Part shown: positions 33,726-45,675 of the stretch, piece by piece
Layout: each line of letters begins with the position of its first letter
How positions within the stretch are numbered: the first letter of the stretch is position 1
Source of the DNA: Bostrychus sinensis
Taxonomy: Eukaryota; Chordata; Actinopteri; Gobiiformes; Eleotridae
Direction of reading: 5' to 3'
Length of the DNA: 64,000 nt
Assembly (NCBI GenBank): GCA_020698575.1
Contig: CM036244.1
Span: forward strand, 696,001-760,000
Program-made: the position numbers and the translations under genes
Notes under the pieces: generated by a model
What the model was told of the DNA's origin: nothing
Database searches by the model: none
The model's input: only the letters and a program-made list of their open reading frames with translations

Positions 33726-34453
33726 CTTCATGTTCTCGTGTCCTGGTGAGATGTAAATAGATCGGTGTCAGAGCCATGGCTTTAAACTCAGGTAACCATG
33801 GCAACGCTGCGACTAAAAAAGGACTTCCTCCAAAAAAAAAAAAAAAAAAAAAGAAGCGTCAGTTTTCCTGATAAAAATAGCTGCGTGTGCAGCGTCCTGT
33901 GTGGTTCTGAGGAAACTTTCACCTGCAGCACTTCCTTCTTCTCACTCATCAGGAGACAAACTTCACTGCTCAGTTAGTGAGCCCATACTTCCCTCTCCCT
34001 AAACACTTCCTCCAGCTCTACAGCGTTCCCAGGCCACAGAGAGACATGAGGTGAAGCTCTGGGACGGTGAGAGGAGGGCACTGCTGCGAGCTCAGAATCC
34101 TCACTCAGACAAAAACAACAAAAACAACAAAAACAACAAAAACAACAAACCAAAGAACAGAAATAAAAGAGAAATTTTTTTTTATCAAACTCGTTCTTGT
34201 TCGTGTGATAAACAGCTGGACTCAGAGAGGACGAGCTGATGTTGAGGACACTTTTTCTAAAAATAAAGCTAGCGTATGTTAGCAACAGCTGTTTCCGGTT
34301 TAGCAAAGTACGGCTCTCGCTTTGAGAATCTAAAAGTTTAATTTTTAGTTTAGATTGCTGGTGTTCATGGAAACAGCGGCAGGTTTTGGGGCGTCCCGGG
34401 CGTTCTGTCTGTGGGTGTTCCCTGGTGGGACAAGAGAGAGGCGAGAGAGGAAA
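33726..34453. other. Spacer with A-run and (AAAAC)(AAC) repeat
   Basis: A 20-odd base A-run lies near 33832-33852 and an AAC-rich run at about 34107-34150. Overlapping frames on both strands contain the repeat and are not convincing. No gene called. Confidence 0.35.
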
Positions 34454-35112
34454 CAGTGTTGCCCACTCCTCAATAAGAAAAGTCATTATTGGCCGTCCTT
34501 AAAGTCGCTAGAAGTCGCCAGATGACGTCATCGCCGAATTTGCATAATTGGTCACATGGCTCTAATTGAAAGTGAGGCCGATGACTCGTGGCTGCCTGGT
34601 GAGGCTGCTGGCACCAAATATTTCAAGAGATCTGCAGATATACTGTCAGCTTGCACTCTAACAGGTAACTGCATTATTTACATGCAAATTAGGGACATAA
34701 CTGGCAAAAAAATACTCTGTATTTTTATTTTTATCGTTATAAATGTTTTATGTACTACTGAACAGTGCTGTAATGTCTGTCAAATATTGGTATTATGCAC
34801 AAATTTGTTGAACAAATGTAAATAAAAAAGCTCCTGCTCTGAGCAGCTGACAGGCCTGTGTGCTGATTGGTCTGTGGCAGAGGGAAAGAGGCGGAGCTAA
34901 GAGCACAACAGCAGCAGCTGCTGGCAGCGAGACGCAGGAGGAGGAGGAGGAGTAGAGCAGTGAGAAGTGCTTTCAGGTTTTTCATGAGTCGCCAAAGTCG
35001 CTAGCAACACCAGAAAAAGTCGCTAGATTTGTCGCTTTTTTGAAAATAAGTCGCTAGGGAGGTCTGAAAAGTCGCTACACATAGCGACAAAGTCGCTAAA
35101 TTGGCAGCACTG
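34454..35112. mobile_element. Probable DNA element with CAGTGTTGCC ends and AAGTCGCTA words
   Basis: The left end CAGTGTTGCCCA and right end TTGGCAGCACTG are inverted with mismatches. Multiple AAGTCGCTA/AGTCGCCA words cluster at both ends (34503-34522 and 34987-35100). Such AGTCGCTA-rich ends recur in fish miniature elements. No target duplication was found. The 89-codon frame inside has no recognised similarity. Confidence 0.55.
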
Positions 35113-35552
35113 CTCTGAAGCCTCCTCAGCTGCTCCTCTCGATGTGGAGGAGCAGTGGCTCTACTCCGAGCTCCTCACCCATCACTAATGACTCATTTAT
35201 ACTCTACGTTAAATACGCGTTTGGATACAGACGCAGCGTTGTCTCCGTCTTCTGCGGTCGTTCCGTCGTTCGTTGGTTCATTTTCCCAGAGCTTGTGGAT
35301 ACAAACAGAGCTGACCTTTAAATGGAAACTTTTTAAGGAGTGCCAAAAGTTAGTCTCAGTCCCATTTTTTGGGGGCTTTTTTTCCAATAAACGTGAAGTA
35401 AAAACCTCCTCCAGCGCCGCCATGTTTGTTGTTGCTCTTTTTCTCCCACTGTGGCAAAATCTTTGACTGTATTTTCTAAGATGGTACTTGTTTGGTGAAA
35501 AGAACCACCAGTTTCTACGAGAGCTGGTTCTGAATGAAATAAGTCAGTGTGT
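35113..35552. other. Spacer without recognised gene
   Basis: Both strands hold 70 to 140-codon frames, but these include poly-T(hreonine) and poly-S artefacts of the neighbouring trinucleotide repeat. No domain recognised. Confidence 0.35.
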
Positions 35553-35629
<77 letters not shown>

Positions 35630-35630
35630 T
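35553..35630. repeat. (AGT)n microsatellite
   Basis: Twenty-six uninterrupted AGT repeats. They generate poly-serine and poly-threonine frames that are not genes. Confidence 0.98.
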
Positions 35631-35824
35631 TGAGCTGGAGGCGTCGGGACATCTGTGTGAGCAGCTTGAGAAGAAAGAGGAGGAAAGAACAGAAGCTTGT
35701 GCTCAATTGTCCAAAAAAAAAAAAAAAAAGCTCCATAATGAAATGAGCTGAGTCTGTTCATGAATTTATTTAACTCTGCTCAGAGCCAACAACACACAAT
35801 CTTCTTAACAATAATAAAACATGA

Positions 35825-38154
35825 TCCTGGTTTAGTCCTGGTTTAGTCCTGGTTTAGTCCTGGTTTAGTCGTGGTTTAGTCCTAGTTTAGTCCTGGTTTA
35901 GTCCTGGTTTAGTCCTGGTTTAGACCTGATTTAGTCCTGGTTTTGTTGTGGTTTAGTCCTGGTTTAGTCCTGGTTTAGTCCTGGTTTAGTCCTGGTTTAG
36001 ACCTGATTTAGTCCTGGTTTTGTTGTGGTTTAGTCCTGGTTTAGACCTGATTTAGTCCTGGTTTTGTTGTGGTTTAGTCCTGGTTTAGTCCTGGTTTAGT
36101 CCTGGGTTAGTCCTAGTTTAGTCCTGGTTTAGTCCTGGTTTAGTCCTAGTTTAATCCTGGTTTAGTCCTGGTTTTGTTGTGGTTTAGTCCTGGTTTAGTC
36201 CTGGTTTAGTCCTGGTTTAGTCCTGGTTTTGTTGTGGTTTAGTCCTGGTTTAGTCCTGGTTTAGTCCTAGTTTAGTCCTGGTTTAGTCCTAGTTTAGTCC
36301 TGGTTTAGACCTGGTTTAGTCCTAGTTTTGTTGTGGTTTAGTCCTGGTTTAGTCCTGGTTTAGACCTGGTTTAGTCCTGGTTTAGACCTGGTTTAGTCCT
36401 AGTTTAGTCCTGGTTTAGACCTGGTTTAGTCCTGGTTTAGTCCTGGTTTAGTCCTGGTTTTGTTGTGGTTTAGTCCTGGTTTAGTCCTGGTTTAGTCCTA
36501 GTTTAGTCCTGGTTTAGTCCTGGTTTAGTCCTAGTTTAGTCCTGGTTTAGTCCTAGTTTAGCCCTGGTTTAGTCCTGGTTTTGTTGTGGTTTAGTCCTGG
36601 TTTAGTCCTGGTTTAGTCCTAGTTTAGTCCTGGTTTAGTCCTGGTTTAGTCCTAGTTTAGTCCTGGTTTAGACCTGGTTTAGTCCTGGTTTAGTCCTAGT
36701 TTAGTCCTGGTTTAGTCCTGGTTTAGTCCTGGTTTAGTCCTAGTTTAGACCTGGTTTAGTCCTAGTTTTGTTGTGGTTTAGTCCTGGTTTAGTCCTGGTT
36801 TAGACCTGGTTTAGTCCTGGTTTAGTCCTAGTTTAGACCTGGTTTAGTCCTGGTTTAGTCCTGGTTTAGTCCTGGTTTAGACCTGGTTTAGTCCTGGTTT
36901 AGTCCTGGTTTAGTCCTAGTTTAGTCCTAGTTTAGTCCTGGTTTAGTCCTGGTTTAGACCTGGTTTAGTCCTGGTTGAGTCCTGGTTTAGTCCTGGTTTA
37001 GACCTGGTTTAGTCCTGGTTTAGACCTGGTTTAGACCTGGTTTAGTCCTGGTTTAGTCCTAGTTTAGTCCTGGTTTAGACCTGGTTCAGTCCTGGTTTTG
37101 TTGTGGTTTAGTCCTGGTTTAGTCCTGGTTTAGTCCTGGTTTAGTCCTGGTTTAGTCCTGGTTTAGTCCTAGTTTAGACCTGGTTTAGTCCTGGTTTAGT
37201 CCTGGTTTAGTCCTGGTTTAGACCTGGTTTAGTCCTGGTTTAGTCCTGGTTTAGTCCTAGTTTAGTCCTAGTTTAGTCCTGGTTTAGTCCTGGTTTAGAC
37301 CTGGTTTAGTCCTGGTTGAGTCCTGGTTTAGTCCTGGTTTAGACCTGGTTTAGACCTGGTTTAGTCCTGGTTTAGTCCTAGTTTAGTCCTGGTTTAGACC
37401 TGGTTTAGTCCTAGTTTAGTCCTGGTTTAGTCCTGGTTTTGTTGTGGTTTAGTCCTGGTTTAGTCCTGGTTTAGTCCTGGTTTAGTCCTAGTTTAGTCCT
37501 GGTTTAGTCCTGGTTTTGTTGTGGTTTAGTCCTGGTTTAGTCCTGGTTTGGTCCTAGTTTAGTCCTGGTTTAGTCCTGGTTTAGTCCTAGTTTAGTCCTG
37601 GTTTAGTCCTGGTTTAGTCCTAGTTTAGTCCTGGTTTAGTCCTGGTTTAGTCCTAGTTTAGTCCTGGTTTAGTCCTGGTTTAGACCTGGTTTAGTCCTGG
37701 TTTAGTCCTGGTTTAGTCCTGGTTTAGTCCTAGTTTAGTCCTAGTTTAGTCCTGGTTTAGTCCTGGTTTAGACCTGGTTTAGTCCTAGTTTAGTCCTGGT
37801 TTAGACCTGGTTTAGTCCTGGTTTTGTTGTGGTTTAGTCCTGGTTTAATCCTGGTTTAGTCCTAGTTTAGTCCTGGTTTAGTCCTAGTTTAGTCCTGGTT
37901 TAGTCCTGGTTTAGTCCTGGTTTAGTCCTGGTTTAGTCCTAGTTTAGTCCTGGTTTAGTCCTGGTTTAGTCCTGGTTTAATCCTGGTTTAGTCCTGGTTT
38001 AGTCCTGGTTTAGTCCTGGTTTAGTCCTAGTTTAGTCCTGGTTTAGTCCTGGTTTAGTCCTGGTTTAGTCCTGGTTTAGACCTGGTTTAGTCCTAGTTTA
38101 GTCCTGGTTTAGTCCTAGTTTAGTCCTGGTTTAGTCCTGGTTTAGTCCTGGTTT
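35825..38154. repeat. 2.33-kb 11-bp minisatellite (GGTTTAGTCCT)
   Basis: About 210 copies of GGTTTAGTCCT with A-for-G (CCTAGTTTAG), GACCT and GTTTTGTTGTGGTTTAG variants. The GTTTTGTTGTG marker recurs at irregular intervals with shared neighbours, indicating block duplications. The orientation is opposite to the arrays at 1-1270, 42.3 and 56.3 kb. Confidence 0.97.
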
Positions 38155-38307
38155 TTATCCGGGCTTGGGACTGAAGCTCCCTCACAGAACAAACCGATGT
38201 TAAAGATAACGACCGATCTAACCAAGGCTTTTATTCTGAAGTCATTTTATTTTTAAGAATCCAGATGTTTTACAGAGCAGATGTTTGTAAATCAAGCCCT
38301 CAGGAGT
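38155..38307. other. Spacer
   Basis: Unique-looking sequence beginning TTATCCGGGCTTGGGACTGA. Nothing recognised. Confidence 0.3.
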
Positions 38308-38440
38308 CCGGACTCTGCAGACCGGACTCTGCAGACCGGACTCTGTAGACCGACTCTGCAGACCGGACTCTGCAGACCGGACTCTGCAGACCGGACTCTG
38401 TAGACCGGACTCTGCAGACCGGACTCTGCAGACCGGACTC
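38308..38440. repeat. 14-bp minisatellite (CGGACTCTGCAGAC)
   Basis: About nine copies of a 14-bp unit containing a PstI-like CTGCAG palindrome, one copy shortened by a base. Confidence 0.94.
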
Positions 38441-39020
38441 CTGCTGCTCCAGTGTCTATTGTTCTTAAAGAGACTCTTAAAGAAACAGGAAGTGACCTCA
38501 GAGCAGAGCAGGTGTTTGTCCTGGAGCTCAGTATTGATCTGAGATGGATTTTCTTTCTTTTAAAGGAGAACAGATGGAGGCGAGGACCAACGACATCTGC
38601 GAGAACTGGACGGAGATCACCAAGCAACCTTTATTTTTAGGGGTCATTTTTTTCCCTGTGCTCTAAAAACCAACTCCCATTAAAATCCATAAAAAAAAAA
38701 GTCCCCAAACATCGAAATCAGTGTTGATCTCTGACAAAACTAAAGCTGTAATAATCCTCTAAAAAATCCACTTTGCATGGAGAAATATTCTCAATGCAAA
38801 GTGGATTTTTTAGATTTTTTATTACAAATATTTCATTTTTGTGTGTGTTTACTAAAAACTGAGATGCTATTGCTAGATGCTAATAATTAAATAGTTGCTA
38901 TTAATGATCATTGAAAGATTTATGCAAAATAAGAAAAAAAAATAAGAATGTATACGTTTTGTGATGTTTTGTGCTGAGGACACATGAAGGAATATTAGAT
39001 TTATGTTTAGAAAATCAACA
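38441..39020. other. Spacer with local inverted repeat
   Basis: At about 38759-38808, TAAAAAATCCACTTTGCATG and its inverse CAATGCAAAGTGGATTTTTT form a stem of about 20 bp with a short loop. No gene called. Confidence 0.4.
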
Positions 39021-39278
39021 TTAGCGATAAAATACACAGCTGAAAAGAGAAAAGAACCACTGCAAAGTTATAAAAACAATAAAACAAGGGGTAAATGAAA
39101 GTGTTGGCTCCAGTTCGATCCTGGGATTCTTGAACTCCTCCACAAAGTCCACGTCTACTTCTCCCAGGAACACACTGGACCGATCTATCTTTATAGGTTT
39201 TTTACAAATATCACTGACACGGTGCTGTTTTTGTTTAGTACCAGCCGTGTGTTTATGAGCCACTGTTTTCCAGGGCAG
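39021..39278 (-). CDS. Unidentified gene fragment, downstream exon
   Basis: On the minus strand, TTTACAG|CTG at 39278 is a good acceptor and joins in phase 0 with the exon ending at 39385 across a 106-bp intron typical of fish. The frame stays open to TAA at 39021-39023. It begins LPWKTVAHKHTAGTKQKQ and continues with SSVFLGEVDVDFVEEFKNP, an acidic segment followed by a hydrophobic end that may be beyond the real exon. I do not recognise the protein. No polyadenylation signal was established. It could be the tail of a gene or a duplicated fragment. Confidence 0.4.
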   Translation of the reverse strand: MPWKTVAHKHTAGTKQKQHRVSDICKKPIKIDRSSVFLGEVDVDFVEEFKNPRIELEPTLSFTPCFIVFITLQWFFSLFSCVFYR

Positions 39279-39384
39279 CTGTAAATTACTCCTCAGTATT
39301 TACGCTTCTCACGAGTCGTTCCTGATGGGGTTAGACGCTGTGTAAGAGCTAAAGAATCCTGCGCAGGAGAACAGAGGAACATAC

Positions 39385-39662
39385 CAGAGCCGTGAGGTCT
39401 GCCCCGGACAGGAAACGCTCCGACTCAGACTCAGACCTCTCTGGGGCCATCTCTGGCTCAGTTTGTGGATCCTGAGGGAACCGTGAGGAGGTCCGGGCTC
39501 TGCCACTGCTTCTGCCGTTACGCCTTCCACTGAAGCAGAAGAACTTACTGCCATTATCTCCTGCAGTAATCTGACTCTGCACTGTGTTGTCCACATAGAG
39601 ATCTTCCAGGGTCAGTGGAAGTGCCTTCTCCAGATCTGAGACACAATCCTGGTCAGGAGCAG
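39385..39662 (-). CDS. Unidentified gene fragment, upstream exon
   Basis: A 278-nt minus-strand exon runs from a possible acceptor GCTGTAG|CTG (39662) to a strong donor CTG|GTATGT (last exon base 39385). It codes 92 full codons with ordinary, non-repetitive composition, including DLEKALPLTLEDLYVDNTVQ, then SGRRNGRSSGRARTSSRFP and the acidic ERSESESERFLSGADLTAL. The Ser/Arg and Glu-rich middle suggests a disordered region. An in-frame ATG at 39684 is an alternative start. The phase match with the next exon supports a real gene or recent pseudogene; the family is unknown to me. Confidence 0.45.
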
Positions 39663-40034
39663 CTACAGCGAAGCCCGAAATCATTCACACCCCTGGCAAA
39701 TTCTGACTTAAGTCCTATTCGCCCTTTTACCCAGGGACTGCCAGTAATTCGTAATCATCGCCGATGTCATCTGTGATTTTTATCCCGTGTGAATCATCCG
39801 TGTCTGTAAAAATGTCTGTAAAAATTCCCCCGAAAATTACCGACCATATTTCGTCCAACACAGACGTCCTCTGATACCAGTCCTGTGTGAATCCCCCAGA
39901 TCTGTGATTCAGGCTGATTTTTGTTTCCTAAAGTTGGTAACAGTGATCCAAAATGTCTTTAACGCTCCATTTTACCTCTGGATTTAAACTCTCTTCATAA
40001 TAAGACGTCTCTTTTGGTTTTACTCCGAAACGAT
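39663..40034. other. Spacer
   Basis: No element or gene recognised. CGTGTGAATCATCCGTGTCT and similar words hint at a degenerate repeat. Confidence 0.3.
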
Positions 40035-40683
40035 TAACGTATGTGTGTCCTGAGTCGGACACTTTCAGCTAAAATTCTATTACTTTTTTATCTTCAGCAA
40101 GTCATAAAGTCGCTCATTTATTATCATTAATGCAAATTGTATAAAATAAAAGTACATTTTCTTACGTTTATAACGATATATTTGTTGAATAGTTTCTTTT
40201 ACAAATATTTTATTGCGGCCGTATGAAATAACGCTTTTGTCCGAGGTTTAAGCTCGGCAGTGCTATGGCCCTGAGTCGGACACGGAAGTTCCAATATCAG
40301 ACGCTCACCTTTCTGGCTTTTTCAGCCTTATTTGTTGGATTTTTCGGCTCTAATTTAAGGCTGGGATATTTACGTTAACAAATTTTCACACCCGGTGCCT
40401 TGTTTCCGTCTTTCAAAATAAGATTATGGGCTTTGGATTATGGGAAAATAATAAGACGGACAAAGTTAGCTACAAAAACACTAAGATCACTGAAAGAACG
40501 TCGCCCGAGTGTGACCTGAGCGTTCCCTGCGCATTTCCCTCTCAAAATTATTTTCATATCATGATTATTTTATAAACACTTAGCATAAATACACAAAAAT
40601 TACCACAGAGGTAGAGCAATATGTGGAGTTTTTGTTTATCTACCGTTAGCCAGTTAACGTCTTTGCGAGCGTCTGTTAGAAGA
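40035..40683 (-). repeat. Dispersed 649-bp repeat, copy 2 (inverted partner at 3562-4210)
   Basis: Reverse complement of the segment at 3562-4210 with equal length. It ends sharply at GTTAGAAGA (40683) and TAACGTATGT (40035), and the flanks differ from copy 1, so these are true repeat edges. Its function is unknown. Confidence 0.85.
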
Positions 40684-41344
40684 CTGAAAAATAGCAAAAG
40701 CCCTATCTGGTATCTCTTTGCTCAAATTTAGTTTCAATGGAAAGAACTATCACAGGAAGAGAAATGAAGAACAGGACGTAAGCAGTGCAGCTCTGACCCA
40801 AACAAACATGGTGGATTCTTGCCGTTTTTGCCATAAAACTCCAGAATCCTGTGTATTGTGAACAGCTCTGTCCTTATTTGTGAGTGGGGACAGCAGCAGA
40901 AGCCAGTTGTACAAAGACTTGTGAAAGAAAAAGTGGGTTTGTTTGAATGTGGTGGTTACGTGGGACGTCAGTGGGACTTTACTGTTGTTAAAATGGAAAC
41001 AGGACCAAGACAAAAATCCCACAGAGGACTGAACAACAACGAGGACTTCAGCAGAACCAACAGGAGACGAAGGAAAGACCTAAACGCCGTTAATCAGAGA
41101 CAAGTTATTCCATTCTCTCTGTATAAGCCACAGCTGTCTTGGTTATTTCTGAGAGGAGATCATCTTCTGCTTCTGTGAGATGCAGAGATCGTTGTAGCGG
41201 TGTGTTGTGGTGAAGAAGGAGCTGAACCAGAAGATGAAGCTCTGGATCTACGTTCCTACTCTCACCTGTGTCAGGAGTAAAAGACAAGATCCCGGATGCA
41301 AGCGGCCGAAATGAGTTTCCTCTGCAGGGCGGCTGGAAGCTTCC
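40684..41344. other. Spacer without recognised gene
   Basis: A 106-codon plus-strand frame (40858-41178) is lysine/arginine-rich near its end and unlike anything I know. It has no clear start context or splice signals and an overlapping minus frame exists, so it is not called a gene. Confidence 0.3.
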
Positions 41345-41347
41345 TTA

Positions 41348-42017
41348 AGCTGGGGACACACTACACGATTTTTTTGCCCGATTTTATAACAATTCACAGT
41401 TGTGCCGAGTCTGTACCAACACTGCTGCAGGGAATCTTAATCAGCAGTCGGCCCTGAAATCCGTTAGTGTGTGATGTTCAGACTTGAATCGGCGCAAAAA
41501 CCCGGCCTGACCTCAGTCGCAAGCAATCAAACACCGACTCTGGACCGCACTCCTGTAGTGTGGGACGTTTACATCCAACTGGGAATTCATGGAGTCCAGC
41601 GGCCGATGAAAAACAGCTGATGGGACACAGGAAATATCGTCAGAGAACGAAGACGATGCAACAGGAACCAGCAGGAAAATATAAGCGGAAATTTGAAAAA
41701 GAAGAAGAAAACATAAACAACGATGGCAAACACCGAAGAAAGTTGAATGCTACCCAAGTGAAACTGGATACATAGATGTTTTTTCTTTCCTTTCTGCGTA
41801 CACAACGGCAACAGCGACCCAGGTAGCTCCATGTTTGTTTACCGTTTACCATTTGTGTTTGTTTGGCGTCAGTCGCGGCCTCAGCAGATCTTGTAGTGTG
41901 TGAGGCGCAGTCTTTCAGTCGTCAGAACTAAATCTGCTGAAACCAGTCGTTAGTGTGAGCTCCTGGTCTTTTCAGAATCTGTAACCACTGAGAAAATCCT
42001 GGAGTGTGTCCCCAGCT
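41348..42017. mobile_element. PIF/Harbinger-like miniature element, TTA duplication
   Basis: It begins AGCTGGGGACACACTACACG and ends GGAGTGTGTCCCCAGCT, so the inverted termini match over at least 15 bp. TTA lies on both sides (41345-41347 and 42018-42020), the 3-bp target site characteristic of PIF/Harbinger. Within the 670 bp the AGTGTGAG and AGTGTGGGACG words recur. The 71-codon Lys-rich frame at 41560-41775 has no transposase motif. Confidence 0.85.
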
Positions 42018-42319
42018 TTAGAGATCGGGGGAGGAGCTCAGTCAACCTTGGAGGAACTCGGTGTAGAGCCGCTCCTCCTCTGTTTCTGAAACCTTCTGGA
42101 CGTGTTTATGTCCCACCAGGAGGAGGCCTCAGGTTAGACCTAGGACCCGCTGGAGGGACAGTGTCTCTCAGCTTGGCAACGCCTTTGGATACACCTGGAA
42201 AAGCGGGAGGAAGTGTCCCGGAAGAGGGAAGTCTGGGCGTCTGGATGGAAATAAAGTAATTATTAAAACCATAAAAAATGTGAGTGATAGTTCCGGCTCT
42301 GAATTTAAACTTTAGAAAG
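42018..42319. other. Spacer
   Basis: Nothing recognised. Confidence 0.3.
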
Positions 42320-42822
42320 GGCTAAACCAGGATTAAACCTGGGATAGAACTGGACTAAACCAACTCCAAACCAGGACTAAACCAATTCCAAACCAGGACT
42401 AAACCAACTCCAAACCAGGACTAAACCATCTCCAAACCAGGACTAAACCAACTCCAAACCAGGACTAAACCATCTCCAAACCAGGATTAAACCATCTCCG
42501 AACCAGGACTAAACCATCTCCAAACCAGGACTAAACCATCTCCAAACCAGGACTAAACCAACTCCAAACCAGGACTAAACCATCTCCAAACCAGGACTAA
42601 ACCATCTCCAAACCAGGACTAAACCATCTCCAAACCAGGACTAAACCAACTCCAAACCAGGACTAAACCATCTCCAAACCAGGACTAAACCATCTCCAAA
42701 CCAGGACTAAACCAACTCCAAACCAGGACTAAACCAACTCCAGACCAGGACTAAACCAGGACTAAACCAACTCCAAACCAGGACTAAACCAACTCCAAAC
42801 CAGGACTAAACCAGGGCTAAAC
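42320..42822. repeat. 22-bp minisatellite (CCAACTCCAAA + CCAGGACTAAA)
   Basis: About 21 copies of a 22-bp unit, again a dimer of two 11-mers. CCATCTC alternates with CCAACTC. CCAGGACTAAA is the complement-phase of the GGTTTAGTCCT monomer. Confidence 0.95.
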
Positions 42823-43782
42823 CTCCACAGTGTCACATTACAGTTTCTTTGCCATCTTTAACCTTGTTTCTTCTCAGTAAAAGCACCTTTGACCTGATTC
42901 TGTTCACACAGACGTCGGATCGTTAGCTGGATTAAACCTCCAGTCATATTCTGCTCTCAGCTCCGAGTCTAATCCCAGTTTGAAGTTGACGTTTTCATTT
43001 TTAATTCCCCAGAAGTGAGCAGTTTAGTGTCGCAGTGAGCTCTGAGCCGCGACAGTGATTACACAGCGCTCAGACGACAAGAGGAACACGGTTATATTTA
43101 GGTTTGGACCGAGAGACGACAGAGACAGAGACGGAGACAGAGACTGACACAGGAGAGGACGGCTCTGAGTCAGTTTACACAGCTTTAGTCTGAGTTTGAG
43201 AAGAAAACACAAGGAACAAGAGACGAGAGTAAGAGCAAGAAAAAGGAAAACGTACAAACACTACAAGAATGTTATATACACAGCAGTAAAAGGACAGTAA
43301 ACATTCACTTTGGGACGGTTGAGCCTGGTTTTTGGAACGTTTCGGGACGGTCTGGAGCCCTGCTGAGGTGTTAAGGTTACGGGAGACAAAGCCAGAACTA
43401 AACCAGGACTAAACCAGGACTACACCAGGTCTAAACCAGGATTAAATCAGGTCTAAATCCTGCTGGTCTATGGTTCTAAATGCAGTGAAGTCTCTCTGGG
43501 CTCTGTCAGATGGAGATGCTCTGGTCCAGGTCCAGGTCCAGGTCCAGGTCCAGGTCCAGGTCCAGTCTCTGTACTGAGAGTCTCCTGGAGGACCTGACAT
43601 TTCTGCCTCTGCCCTTTTCTCGTTTTTCTCTTTTATTTTTTATGTTTTTTTCTCCCGTTGTCGACGGCGACGGCGGTGGTTGCCCCTGGAGACCGTGCCC
43701 CTTTTTAAACAGTGGACCCCAGGTTGGCACCACGCCACATACCTCAGTCATACACAAGCATGGGACTGACCCGGGACAGGGC
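42823..43782. other. Spacer with short repeats
   Basis: Degenerate CTAAACCAGGA words lie at about 43395-43460. A CCAGGT hexamer repeat (about 7 copies) lies at about 43524-43565. Frames across the latter (SRSRSRSR, LDLDLD) are repeat artefacts. No gene called. Confidence 0.5.
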
Positions 43783-45675
43783 CAGAACTGGACTGGAACT
43801 GGACTAGAACTGGGACTAAACCAGGGCTAGAACTGGACTGGAACTGGACTAGAACTGGGACTAAACCAGGGCTAGAACTGGGACTAAACCAGGGCTAGAA
43901 CTGGACTGGAACTGGGCTAGAACTGGGCTAGAACTGGGCTGGAACTGGACCGGACCTGGACTAGAACTGGGACTAAACCAGGGATAGAACTGGGCTGGAA
44001 CTGGACAAAAACTGGACTAGAACTGGGCTAGAACTGGGCCAGAACTGGACTAGAACTGGGACTAAACCAGGGATAGAACTGGGCTGGAACTGGACAAAAA
44101 CTGGACTAGAACTGGGCTAGAACTGGGCCAGAACTGGACTAGAACTGGGACTAAACCAGGGCTAGAACTGGGCTAGAACTGGACTAGAACTGGACTAGAA
44201 CTGGACTAGAACTGGACTAGACCTGAGCTAGAACTGGACTAGAACTGGACTAGACCTATAGGACTAAACCAGAGCTAGAACTGGGCTAGAACTGGGCCAG
44301 AACTGGACTAAAACTGGACTAGAACTGGGCTAGAACTGGACTAGAACTGGACTAGAACTGGGCTAGAACTGGGCCAGAACTGGACTAAAACTGGACTAGA
44401 ACTGGGCTAGAACTGGACTAGAACTGGACTAGAACTGGGCTAGAACTGGGACTAAACCAGGGCTAGAACTGGGCTAGAACTGGACTAGAACTGGACTAGA
44501 ACTGGGCTAGAACTGGACTAGAACTGGACTAGAACTGGGCTAAAACTGGGACTAAACCAGGGCTAGAACTGGGCTAGAACTGGGCCAGAACTGGACTAGA
44601 ACTGGGACTAAACCAGGGCTAGAACTGGGCTAGAACTGGACTAGAACTGGACTAGAACTGGACTAGAACTGGGCTATAACTGGACTAGAACTGAGCTAGA
44701 ACTGGACTAGAACTGGACTAGAACTGGACTAGACCTATAGGACTAAACCAGAGCTAGAACTGGGCTAGAACTGGGCCAGAACTGGACTAAAACTGGACTA
44801 GAACTGGACTAGAACTGGGCTAGAACTGGACTAGAACTGGGCTAGAACTGGGCCAGAACTGGACTAAAACTGGACTAGAACTGGGCTAGAACTGGACTAG
44901 AACTGGACTAGAACTGGGCTAGAACTGGTACTAAACCAGGGCTAGAACTGGGCTAGAACTGGACTAGAACTGGACTAGAACTGGGCTAGAACTGGACTAG
45001 AACTGGGCCAGAACTGGGCTAGAACTGGGACTAAACCAGGGCTAGAACTGGGCTAGAACTGGGCTAGAACTGGACTAGAACTGGACTAGAACTGGGCTAG
45101 AACTGGGCTGGAACTGGACTAGAACAGAATTGAAACTGGGCCTAAACAAGGACTGAAACAGGTATAAACCAGGGCTAGAACTGGGCTAGAACTAGGAATA
45201 AACCAGGATTAAACCAGAGCTGAAACAAGACTAAAAACAGGTCTACACAAGGGATAAAACTGGGATAAAACAAGGACTAAACCAGGCCTTAACAGGACTA
45301 AAACTGTCCCAAAATTAGACAAAACAAGGACTAGAACAAGGGCTAAACCAGGTATTAATCATGGCTAAAACCAGATTAAAATAGGACTAAAACTAGGGCT
45401 AAACCAGAACTAAACCAGGATTAAACCAGAGCTGAAACAAGACTGAAAACAGGTCTACACAAGGGATAAAACTGGGATAAAACAAGGACTAAACCAGGCC
45501 TTAACACGACTAAAAATGAGACAAAACAAGGACTAGAGCAAGGGCTAAAGCAGGTATTAATCATGGCTAAAACCAGACTAAAACCAGGGGAAAACCAGGA
45601 CTTAACCAGGGTTAAACCAAGACTAAACCTGGGCTAACACAAGGCTGAAAAACCAGGCCTAAACCAGGACTAAAA
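43783..45675. repeat. 1.9-kb 11-bp minisatellite (CTAGAACTGGG/CTAGAACTGGA)
   Basis: Dense 11-bp units to about 45150, with 12-bp GACTAAACCAGGG insertions. A block containing CCTATAGGACTAAACCAGAG recurs near 44245 and 44725 (about 480 bp apart), showing block duplication. From 45150 it decays into mixed CTAAACCAGG words, with another duplicated block (ACAGGTCTACACAAGGGATA near 45238 and 45450). It ends about 230 bp before the drebrin-family start codon. Confidence 0.95.

Noticed and set aside
40858..41178. 106-codon plus-strand frame as a gene
   Set aside because: No recognisable domain or splice context, an overlapping frame on the other strand, and no start support.
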